Of a DNA stretch of 64,000 nucleotides, positions 1 to 8,095 are shown piece after piece. A program made the position numbers and the translations under genes. Positions within the stretch are counted from its first letter, which is position 1. Each line of letters opens with the position of its first letter. The notes beneath the pieces are model-generated. The model was not told where the DNA came from. It saw only the letters and a program-made list of their open reading frames with translations, and did not search any database. The DNA comes from Bacteroidales bacterium (GTDB lineage: Bacteria; Bacteroidota; Bacteroidia; Bacteroidales; UBA932), in assembly GCA_029010575.1 (NCBI GenBank), contig JAQXKS010000017.1:1-64000 (forward strand). Direction: 5' to 3'.

Positions 1-309
1 GTCCACCTCGTTCATGTTGGAGTCGCGGTAGAAGAAGACGCCTCCCTCCTTACCGGCATTCATTCTGTGCTTGACAGCTTCCATCACTACGAAGTTCTCG
101 AATATGTTGCCGCGCATCTTATCTCTTGAAAGCTGTTTAGGACTCTCGATATCCAGCAGGTAGCATGCCAGGCCCGGATCGCAGAAATAGAGTTTGGGCC
201 TCTTTATCAATCTCTTTGAAATGTTCTCGGAGTATGGTGGTAATAGGTATACTACATATGAAGCAGTCAGTACCGACATCCATGAGGCAATGGTCTTGCT
301 ATGTACTCT
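1..309 (-). pseudogene. C-terminal fragment of a DUF4143-type AAA ATPase, 5'-truncated and running off the left edge
   Basis: Own minus-frame translation: SKTIASWMSVLTASYVVYLLPPYSENISKRLIKRPKLYFCDPGLACYLLDIESPKQLSRDKMRGNIFENFVVMEAVKHRMN...FFYRDSNMNEVD. Resembles the DUF4143 C-terminal region (KLYF-D-GLA-YLL, RG-FENFV, FYRD). An in-frame stop at 310-312 removes the N-terminal P-loop ATPase part. Confidence 0.75.
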
Positions 310-567
310 TTATTCATTTTATGCAAATTTGGAATGGCACTCCAAAAATACATAATATTTTATGGGTAACAAAATAATTTTGGAATTAGTATATGTGTTC
401 AGGAGCAAATCCCTCATTATTGTTGAAAGGCTTGCAACCACGTCTGATTGATGAATGGCAGTATAGTTTCTCCTTGTATTTCTTGTCATAGGCTTCGCCT
501 CGAGTAACAAGGTACTTGAAGAACACGCAGTCATCGATGATCTGTATATGGAAGATAAAGAACGCAC

Positions 568-680
568 GGAGGAAAACGCATTTAACACTGCTAAAAATGG
601 TGGGAAACGGCAAATATGGCATTATGAATTTGGTGGAAAACGGCATTTCGAGTTTAAATATTTGGTGGAAAATATGAAAA
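568..680. repeat. Degenerate tandem repeat tract, period about 31-33 bp (GGTGGAAAACGGCATTT-like unit)
   Basis: Units start at about 568 (GGAGGAAAACGCATTT), 599 (GGTGGGAAACGGCAAAT), 632 (GGTGGAAAACGGCATTT) and 664 (GGTGGAAAATATGAAAA). Confidence 0.6.
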
Positions 681-899
681 GCCTTATCTTTGCATCAAAA
701 TCAAAGACTATGGCAGAGTGTACCAGACGCGAAAAGTAGACACGGAAAAATTTTTCTACGAAGAACTTTTATGAATTTTTACCGGACACTAATGAGATGA
801 TGTCGTTTCTTACCAAAAGAAGGTGAACCATGAATTTCGTTGACAAATAATTATTATTACGAATTCTTCATTTCAGCAATCCGGGTGATGGGTAGTGTT

Positions 900-3800
900 T
901 CATAATGATTGTTCTGTTAAGTACTCGTATAGGTTGTTCTCGACGGGTGTGTTTAGTTTATAGCCGATTTCAACAGCTGTGATTTCCTCAGTTCCTGGCA
1001 TAATGAATTCACTGGCAATTCCGTTGTGCTCCATTGTACCAAGGAAATAGAACTCTTTTGATGTCTTGTCGTCTTTGTTCTTGCGTACAAATAAAGGCAT
1101 AAGTATTCCAAGTGACTTGCTGTTTCGCGCATTAATCACATCTTCGGAATCCAAGGTCCTGCGACTTTTAGATATGGCTGTCAATGTTGTTTGGTCATTA
1201 AATCTATCTTCGTATCTTGTCGTTGCTCCGACGTCATCGCCCTTCTCGTAATTGATAAAAACAGGGTATGTCTTTGAGTATGTATCGAACTTGTATCCGC
1301 CTATATTCAACGAAACCTCTTCTGCCTTCCAATTCAGAAGCCAACATACTTCTGAGTATGTGTACTTTTTGTAAAGATTGAATAATGTGCCAGGGTAGTT
1401 GTTCGAATAATCCTTGTGATACCGATAAACACCGAAATCAATAAGTTCTACGACAGCTTCTTTAAACTTTTCCGACTGTAGTGCATTCTGGAATTCTTCC
1501 GATAATGTTGGAGTATTATTAAGTACTTCAACGAGCTTCTTTTTAAAGGCATTGCCACGAAAGAATTTTCCTTCCAATACATTGAAAACGCTACTCCGTG
1601 TTATCTCATTCATCTGAACTCCATGCGAGTCTTTGAGATAACTCTCCCAATGATTAACTTTATGTGGCTCATTTATAAGAATATTGAGAAGCGACAATTC
1701 GTGTATTCTCATTCCTGAGGCAAATTTTCGTGACAGGAATTCCAGTACGTCAAGCTGGTATTCAGTAAGTGGTACTTGATAGTCATCATCACTGTCTAAT
1801 AGGAAAGCCTGATACGAGCCCCATGTATGAATCAACCTTAGAGGGTCCAGTTCTCCCATGTTGTCAAACTCCTTTAGAGAAGGAATTCGTCCCAACTTGA
1901 ATTTAAAATCCTGATACTCTTTTCGCAGCAATCTCTTGTTGTTGAGCTTTGCGCCATCAATAGACTTGTAGATTCTGTCCCTGGAAATCTCATCAAAATA
2001 GATAGTGGAGGCTCCTTTGATGATGTTGTTACCCTCCATCAGGCTCCTACGGATATTGTCCTTATTACCAGTCCGGTCACCAGACAAAGCAATAGGAATC
2101 ATGTAGTTGTTCTGATAATTGCCTATGAAGTCAATAACAATTACGAATTCCTTTCCATCTGCTTTTCTGAGACCTCGTCCAAGTTGCTGAACAAAAATGA
2201 TAGGGGATTCCGTAGGACGAAGCATAATGACCTGGTTGATTTCCGGAATATCTACGCCTTCGTTAAAGATATCGACTGTAAAGATATAGTCTAGTCTGTC
2301 AGCAGCATTGTCATTGACAAGTCTTTCTATGGCAGACTCTCTTTCTTCCTGAGAATTGTCACCGCAAAGCATTGTAGTGTTATATTTGCCGGAAAGATTG
2401 AATTTGCGACTTAGCTCTTCGGCTTCCTTTTTTGTGCTGCAGAATATCAGACCTTTAACTCTATTTCCACTATATCCGTAATACTCGGCTTGACTGATTA
2501 TGTATTCAACTCTCTTGTCAGCAGTAAGTTGCCTGAATCTGTTAATATCATCAAATTCTCCTTCTATTTCTAGGTCTGTAATCCCGAAATAATGGAAAGG
2601 ACAAAGCATATCATTCTCTAAAGCTTGTTGAAGCCTGATTTCACATGCAATGTTGTGGTCGAACAGACTAAATACATCAAAATTGTCAGTTCTCTCAGGA
2701 GATGCTGACATGCCTAACAGTAGTTCTGGCTTAAAATAATTGATTATCCTCTGATAACTTGCCGCACCGCTACGATGGCATTCGTCCAACACAATGACAG
2801 AGTATTCATCTGGCTTGAACTGCTCCATAATGTCTGTTCTGGCCATCATGTTCATTGTTGAGAATAGGAATTTTCCTGACTTGGCTATCTCAATATTATT
2901 TTGGCTTCCGCTAAGCAATTCCATTGGAACACTCTGTCCGAATATCCTTTTGTAGCTCTTGAGTGCCTGCTTGTTAATCTGCTCTCTATGAGATAGGAAT
3001 AAGGCTTTCTTGTTGGAGAAGACATTGTTTGAGAATAATTCTCTAAGGGCAAATGCTGACGCGTAGGTTTTTCCGGTACCAGTTGCGGATATCAGCAAGG
3101 CTCTTTTACCGCCTTTTTGGATGATTTCTTCAATATTCAGAACGAACTGCTCCTGCATCGGGTTCGGCTGAAGTATTTGGGAGTAACTCAAATCAAGAGT
3201 TCTGGTGAGTTTTCCCAGTTCTTCTCTTTCTCTTTGGCTATTTATGTAAATCGCATAATATTCGTCCCGATAATCAGAGTAGCAAACAGATGTGTCCCAG
3301 AGGTTGTTGAATTCTTCCTCAATATCCAGGGCAAACTGTCCATTAGACGTAGAGACCATTCTGGTGTTCCACTCATGATTCTTCGTTATGGCATTTTGAG
3401 TTAGATTTGAACTGCCTACGATGATTCTAAGGTCACCATTGTTATGGAACATATAACCCTTAGTATGGAAACCAGTATCATTTTCGCCAGTCTTGAATAC
3501 TCTAACATCAAGATTGTTTAAGCTATTGAGCTTATCTAAGGCACGCGGGTCACTAAACATGAGGTAATCTGTGGTAAGTATTTTGCCTTTGATACCTCTC
3601 TTTTCCAAGTCCTTCAACGTACCCAGCAGGGGAGCAATTCCTCCCATTGTGATGAATGCAACAGATATGAATAGATCATCGCATCCTTTAAGTTCCTTTT
3701 CAATTGCAGTCAGGACCTTCTGTCCGCACCTGTTGGTCAATAACTGAGGCGAATACATAGGATCTGCTACTACTTTTGAATCGACAAAAGCTCTTTTGTA

Positions 3801-3935
3801 GCCATCAACTAGCTTACTGGTAGAGTTTGAATATGCCATGGTTGTTGAGTCAATTACTTCCTCTCGCAAAGGTAGCATATTACTATCAATAATTCGCAAA
3901 CGGTAACTCAAAAAGGCCCATTCCCCGCCACCCAT
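900..3935 (-). CDS. PLD-like nuclease domain fused to DEAD/DEAH-box superfamily II helicase (DUF3427-type C-terminus); alternative start at 3839
   Basis: PLD motif FHTKGYMFHNNGDLRIIVGSSNLT; Walker A ISATGTGKTYAS; motif II VIVLDECHRSG; motif VI FVQQLGRGLRKADG. Confidence 0.9.
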   Translation of the reverse strand: MGGGEWAFLSYRLRIIDSNMLPLREEVIDSTTMAYSNSTSKLVDGYKRAFVDSKVVADPMYSPQLLTNRCGQKVLTAIEKELKGCDDLFISVAFITMGGIAPLLGTLKDLEKRGIKGKILTTDYLMFSDPRALDKLNSLNNLDVRVFKTGENDTGFHTKGYMFHNNGDLRIIVGSSNLTQNAITKNHEWNTRMVSTSNGQFALDIEEEFNNLWDTSVCYSDYRDEYYAIYINSQREREELGKLTRTLDLSYSQILQPNPMQEQFVLNIEEIIQKGGKRALLISATGTGKTYASAFALRELFSNNVFSNKKALFLSHREQINKQALKSYKRIFGQSVPMELLSGSQNNIEIAKSGKFLFSTMNMMARTDIMEQFKPDEYSVIVLDECHRSGAASYQRIINYFKPELLLGMSASPERTDNFDVFSLFDHNIACEIRLQQALENDMLCPFHYFGITDLEIEGEFDDINRFRQLTADKRVEYIISQAEYYGYSGNRVKGLIFCSTKKEAEELSRKFNLSGKYNTTMLCGDNSQEERESAIERLVNDNAADRLDYIFTVDIFNEGVDIPEINQVIMLRPTESPIIFVQQLGRGLRKADGKEFVIVIDFIGNYQNNYMIPIALSGDRTGNKDNIRRSLMEGNNIIKGASTIYFDEISRDRIYKSIDGAKLNNKRLLRKEYQDFKFKLGRIPSLKEFDNMGELDPLRLIHTWGSYQAFLLDSDDDYQVPLTEYQLDVLEFLSRKFASGMRIHELSLLNILINEPHKVNHWESYLKDSHGVQMNEITRSSVFNVLEGKFFRGNAFKKKLVEVLNNTPTLSEEFQNALQSEKFKEAVVELIDFGVYRYHKDYSNNYPGTLFNLYKKYTYSEVCWLLNWKAEEVSLNIGGYKFDTYSKTYPVFINYEKGDDVGATTRYEDRFNDQTTLTAISKSRRTLDSEDVINARNSKSLGILMPLFVRKNKDDKTSKEFYFLGTMEHNGIASEFIMPGTEEITAVEIGYKLNTPVENNLYEYLTEQSL

Positions 3936-3949
3936 TTGTAAAACATTCT

Positions 3950-4171
3950 TTACTTATCATGATTCAGGCCTTTGATTTCATTTTCAATTTCCGTTCTTAC
4001 CCCGCGCCGTCCTGCAGATCGGAGCACATTTTCAAGCATCCTCGAACTTTCTTCTCCTGCCAGGTAATCAAAATTTTTATCTCGCCTTATATCGATCAGC
4101 AGCTTCTCCAGAGATGGTCCGGGAACGCCTTCGATTTTCATCAGTGGGGAATCAGACACCTTCGGTTTCAC
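3950..4171 (-). CDS. Small hypothetical protein (73 aa, GTG start) between the SecB-like gene and the helicase
   Basis: Open frame in the same frame as, and downstream of, the SecB-like stop codon; ends 15 bp before the helicase ATG. Confidence 0.45.
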   Translation of the reverse strand: MKPKVSDSPLMKIEGVPGPSLEKLLIDIRRDKNFDYLAGEESSRMLENVLRSAGRRGVRTEIENEIKGLNHDK

Positions 4172-4225
4172 GATGATTGCCGGAGTCGATATGTCAATGC
4201 ATTGTAGGAAAGATGATATCTCCTT

Positions 4226-4675
4226 TTATTGCTCGGGTATAGGGATGATGACGTCTTCTCCTTGTCCCTCCTGCATTTCAATTATCGGAAGGAAGAATCT
4301 GGCGAATGGTGTTTTCTCCGTTTTGGCACAGAGGGCGCCTCTTGATGTGCTGATGGCAATCCTGGCCAGATTATTCACGAGCCCTTTGGGGAGCACGGCA
4401 TCTTTTTTCCCGTTCTCCGTAAGGGCGTTCCAACAAGAATCTTCTATGATGAAATGACACATAACCTCCGCTATAATGAATGGCTTGTCAGACTCGAGAA
4501 ACTGGATGTTGGCCCCAACTGCAATCGTGTGCTCATGATAATTGGTGCGGATAGGGATATTCAGGTTCAACTGTATATTATCGCTTGTTGGTTCAAAAGG
4601 TGTTGCAAACTGATCGATTGATACACCTCTGAGAGCATATTGTATTGTTTCCATAATCATTAGTTCTTTGACCAC
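4226..4675 (-). CDS. SecB-like chaperone
   Basis: SecB-family-like pattern: central beta-rich region and C-terminal LARIAISTSRGALCAKTEKTPFARFFLPIIEM; start overlaps the XRE gene by 16 bp. Confidence 0.75.
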   Translation of the reverse strand: MVKELMIMETIQYALRGVSIDQFATPFEPTSDNIQLNLNIPIRTNYHEHTIAVGANIQFLESDKPFIIAEVMCHFIIEDSCWNALTENGKKDAVLPKGLVNNLARIAISTSRGALCAKTEKTPFARFFLPIIEMQEGQGEDVIIPIPEQ

Positions 4676-5061
4676 TTCAAAGATGGTGTTGATGAAGTAT
4701 AATTATAAGCATTGAAACCTGTTCGTTCCACAGGTTCGCTAATCTGGAAATAGTTGATTGTCACCTTCTGTGCAACAGGTTCATCTTCGGGAAGAAGAAT
4801 CAACTTGATACCGAGAATGCGGCCGTATCTTAATACGGTTGTAATCTTCAGATCGATATCCTGGCCGTGAAGCAGTTTGTTGATGTACTGAGGGGATACA
4901 TTCAGTTTTTCGGCAAGGTCTTTCTGATTCATTTTGTTGTCCTTCATGTAACGGACAATCTTGAGGATGATTTTCCTGCATGCAAGGAGCTCTTCCTCGT
5001 TCATTATCTCTGACTTTGATTTAGAGATCCATGTTGTTGTTGGCTTTACACGTGCACGCAT
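4660..5061 (-). CDS. XRE/HTH transcriptional regulator, candidate antitoxin with C-terminal extension
   Basis: HTH MNQKDLAEKLNVSPQYINKLLHGQ followed by a ~50-residue polar tail ending TSSTPSLKWSKN. Confidence 0.85.
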   Translation of the reverse strand: MRARVKPTTTWISKSKSEIMNEEELLACRKIILKIVRYMKDNKMNQKDLAEKLNVSPQYINKLLHGQDIDLKITTVLRYGRILGIKLILLPEDEPVAQKVTINYFQISEPVERTGFNAYNYTSSTPSLKWSKN

Positions 5062-5107
5062 AGTCGTTGTTTAATGATTTGTTTTAATTGATTTATATTT
5101 TTTTCTG

Positions 5108-5743
5108 TTATAGAGCCTGTGTTACGAATATCTCTTTTGTATCAATGCCTTTCTTTTGTAAGTGCTTCAAGGTATACTCAAGTTTTTTTATCTCAATCTC
5201 TGTGTTGCTTGCTTTCTTCATATCTTTGTGGACCTTTATTGTGGCACCTGTGATAAGGTAGCATTTCTTCTCCTCAATCTCAATTGCATAGAATCGGAAT
5301 GGGCGGTGACCTATTATTGTTCCTTGCTTGAGTTTTACTCTTATGCTTTCGTAAATTCTGTTTGTCTCTTCTTCTGGCTGCAATGGTTCGATCAGTTTAT
5401 GGAATGTGTTGCTCTCCATTGCTATAAGAATCGTCTTTCTGATGGTGTTAAGTGAATTACTCACTTCTGATAGGAATGTGTCTTCTGAAATGTCATGCCA
5501 ATACTCTGCTTGAAAGAATGATTTGAATTGATCATAATAGTTACTCAGGTATTGCGGGGATGACCATAATTCAAAAGCTTTTTCAAACTGGTTGTAGCCG
5601 TAAAATGCATCATCCAATTCAAGTGAATCACTTTTGACGCCGAATGAAAGCAGTTCATCTTCGTCAAAAAATACCGCTGCAATCACACAGTCTGCTTCAA
5701 ATGCATCTTCTCTTCTTTCTGGGTATAAGATATCAAAATCCAT
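5108..5743 (-). CDS. Hypothetical protein, candidate toxin of a TAC-like operon (ORF track start 5749; first ATG at 5743)
   Basis: Upstream of and co-directional with XRE and SecB-like genes; 46 bp gap; C-terminus RFYAIEIEEKKCYLITGATIKVHKDMKK...KKLEYTLKHLQKKGIDT. Confidence 0.6.
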   Translation of the reverse strand: MDFDILYPERREDAFEADCVIAAVFFDEDELLSFGVKSDSLELDDAFYGYNQFEKAFELWSSPQYLSNYYDQFKSFFQAEYWHDISEDTFLSEVSNSLNTIRKTILIAMESNTFHKLIEPLQPEEETNRIYESIRVKLKQGTIIGHRPFRFYAIEIEEKKCYLITGATIKVHKDMKKASNTEIEIKKLEYTLKHLQKKGIDTKEIFVTQAL

Positions 5744-5747
5744 AATC

Positions 5748-5823
5748 AACCTGTAGGTTTATTGCGCAAAGATAGTCAAGAAATCTGAAAAATCAACCAG
5801 TAGGTTAATTTTTTTGGTAACCT
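5748..5823 (-). promoter_or_regulatory. Promoter/operator region of the TAC-like operon
   Basis: Inverted repeats AACCTGTAGGTT (5748-5759) and AACCAGTAGGTT (5795-5806), plus AGGTTA...TAACCT (5802-5823). A minus-strand TATCTTTG (-7 box, TAnnTTTG) lies at 5767-5774. Confidence 0.6.
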
Positions 5824-6049
5824 GTTCTAAGCAGATGGGAGAAGTATCCATCAATTAAGTGACAATCACTTGTAAGTTGCATGATTTTCCGATTGGGCTC
5901 TGGATTTGATTATCCGGTTTTTGAGAAGTAGCACGGAACAATGAATCGTATAAAATTCAGATTTATCTTATAATTTGTTGAACAAAATCCCAAAAAAGAT
6001 ATTAATTTCGCGCCCTGAATGTTAAATGGAAAATAATTTGTAAGCAATT

Positions 6050-6970
6050 ATGAACAAATATTTGAAAATTTTAAGTACATCCAAGTTCTGGAAGGAGCTG
6101 TTTGTAATGACTGTCGGTATGTTGATAGCGGCCAGTGCTGTCTACTATTTCCTTATGCCGTCAAAATTGATTGTCGGTTCTATCTCTGGTCTTGCAATCG
6201 TAATTTCAGGCATTTTCGAACAGATGGGAATGGTAGTGAAGGTCTCACATTTGGTTACCATAATCAATATCATACTTCTGATTTTGGCTTGGATTCTCAT
6301 AGGAAAGGAGTTCGGTGCAAAGACATTTTACACAGCCATGATTTTGGGGCCCTGCATCGATTTCTGGGATTTAGTTCTTCCTTATCAGACTCTTATGGAA
6401 CCTGGAACTACCAGTGTGATGGGGGACATCTGGTTTGATCTGGTATGTTTTGTGCTTGTCCTAAGTATTTCTCAAGCATTGCTCTTCAATATCAATGCAT
6501 CTACCGGAGGTCTGGACATTATCGGCAAAATCGTAAACAAATATTTACATCTGGATATTGGAGCCTCTGTCTCTGTGGGAGGTGCCATTATATGCTGCTC
6601 TGCTTTTGCAATCAACCCCTTCAGAATGGTGGTTATTGGTCTTATAGGTACTTGGATAAATGGTGTCATAATCGACTATTTTACAGTTTCCCTCAATGGC
6701 AAGAAGAGAATATGTATAGTATCTGACAATCAGGAGAAGATTCGCGATTTTATCTGTAATAAACTCCAGAGGGGATGCACTATTTATAATGTAAAGGGTG
6801 GTTTTACAGGTCAGGAGCATACAGAGATTGAAGCCATAATTTCCAAAAATGAGTTCGCTGAGCTTATGGAGTTCATAGACAGAGAGGATCTGCATACGTT
6901 CATAACAGCTGGAAACGTTAGCGAAGTCTATGGCAACTGGACTAAAAAGAAGAAACGCCTCAAGTTTTAA
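6050..6970 (+). CDS. YitT family membrane protein (DUF161/DUF2179)
   Basis: Multi-TM N-terminus with STGGLDIIGKI and a C-terminal DUF2179-like domain (GCTIYNVKGGFTGQEHTEIEAII). Confidence 0.85.
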   Translation: MNKYLKILSTSKFWKELFVMTVGMLIAASAVYYFLMPSKLIVGSISGLAIVISGIFEQMGMVVKVSHLVTIINIILLILAWILIGKEFGAKTFYTAMILGPCIDFWDLVLPYQTLMEPGTTSVMGDIWFDLVCFVLVLSISQALLFNINASTGGLDIIGKIVNKYLHLDIGASVSVGGAIICCSAFAINPFRMVVIGLIGTWINGVIIDYFTVSLNGKKRICIVSDNQEKIRDFICNKLQRGCTIYNVKGGFTGQEHTEIEAIISKNEFAELMEFIDREDLHTFITAGNVSEVYGNWTKKKKRLKF

Positions 6971-6989
6971 ATAGTCTCTTCTGTTAAGG

Positions 6990-7892
6990 TTGATGAAGAA
7001 AAGTATTGACAGGGATAAGGTTGTGGGGTATGCTGCCGGCATAACCACAGGTGTGACTTACGGTCTGAATCCTCTTTTTGCCATGCCCCTGATGAAATCA
7101 GGAGCCAGTGTCGAGAGCATACTCTTTTTCAGATACTCTTTTTCGGTCATAATGCTTGGTGTGTGGCTTGTTCTGACCAGGGAGAGTTTCAGAATTTCGT
7201 TTAAACAGTCCATACGATTGCTGATTTTGGGGCTTCTCTTTACTACAAGCAGTCTTACGCTATTTGAATCTTATAAATTTATTCCTTCCGGGCTTGCCAC
7301 TACCATTGTATTTCTCTATCCCGTATTTGTCGCGGTGATTATGGTCTTCATGCGGGTCTACCCGACATGGCAGGTGTGGCTGTCGATTATGCTCACTTTT
7401 GTGGGAGTGATGATTCTGTCCAAGAGTGACAGTACACATATCATCCAAACCAAGGGAATCGTTCTTGCTATGGCTTCAGCTCTGGCCTATGCGATGTTTA
7501 TTGTAATCATAAACAGAAGTATGGCCATCCGAAAAGTATCCAACACCAAGCTTACTTTTTATGCCCTTATGGTGGGTATGGTGGTATTTTTTACGAAGAG
7601 TGTCATATCCGGTGGATTTGATTCCATGTTGAGAGTATTTGAAATCCGGGGTTCTGTCGTCAACCTTTTGCTTCTGGCGATTCTTCCCACTATCGTTTCG
7701 ACAGCTACGCTGGCTCTTTCGACCAGAAAGATTGGTGCCACTAAAGCCTCTGTGCTTGGTGTTTTCGAGCCTGTAACAGCAATTTTAGTCGGTGCGCTCG
7801 CCTTTTCCGAAGAGATTACTCTCAATATTATTATTGGAATCATTCTCTCCATGGCTGCCGTTGTATTCATGATTGTCTGCGGCAAGAGATAA
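6990..7892 (+). CDS. EamA/DMT family transporter
   Basis: About 10 hydrophobic segments in two EamA-like repeats; C-terminal EPVTAILVGALAFSEEITL. Confidence 0.85.
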   Translation: MMKKSIDRDKVVGYAAGITTGVTYGLNPLFAMPLMKSGASVESILFFRYSFSVIMLGVWLVLTRESFRISFKQSIRLLILGLLFTTSSLTLFESYKFIPSGLATTIVFLYPVFVAVIMVFMRVYPTWQVWLSIMLTFVGVMILSKSDSTHIIQTKGIVLAMASALAYAMFIVIINRSMAIRKVSNTKLTFYALMVGMVVFFTKSVISGGFDSMLRVFEIRGSVVNLLLLAILPTIVSTATLALSTRKIGATKASVLGVFEPVTAILVGALAFSEEITLNIIIGIILSMAAVVFMIVCGKR

Positions 7893-8006
7893 TTTGCGGC
7901 GATATGCATCCATTCGTCTCTTCCAAGCTCTGTGACGTGCCTTCTCTTTCTTTGTAGGCCGCGAACTGAGTTCTTCGAACTTCTTTTCCAAATAATTGTC
8001 TGCCAT
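7785..8006 (-). CDS. Small basic hypothetical protein
   Basis: MADNYLEKKFEELSSRPTKKEKARHRAWKRRMDAYRRKLS; 3' half is antisense to the end of the EamA gene. Confidence 0.35.
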   Translation of the reverse strand: MADNYLEKKFEELSSRPTKKEKARHRAWKRRMDAYRRKLSLAADNHEYNGSHGENDSNNNIESNLFGKGERTD

Positions 8007-8033
8007 TTACTGTTAGCTCTTTAATTTTGAAAA

Positions 8034-8063
8034 AAGGTGACCGGTATATGTTCCGGTCACCTT
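8034..8063 (-). terminator. Intrinsic terminator of the nqr operon
   Basis: AAGGTGACCGG-loop-CCGGTCACCTT, followed on the minus strand by a T run. Confidence 0.8.
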
Positions 8064-8095
8064 CGATAGTATAATTGACTTCTTTTTAAACTCCA

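Noticed and set aside
386-646. 86-aa minus-strand ORF (and overlapping 319-588 and 548-739 ORFs)
   Set aside because: Overlap each other and the repeat tract in several frames; no family recognised, so not called as CDS.
568-680. CRISPR array
   Set aside because: Repeat units are degenerate, spacing leaves only ~15 nt between them, and no cas genes are seen.
6545-7048. 167-aa minus-strand ORF
   Set aside because: Antisense to the YitT-family gene and its 3' junction; no coherent protein features.
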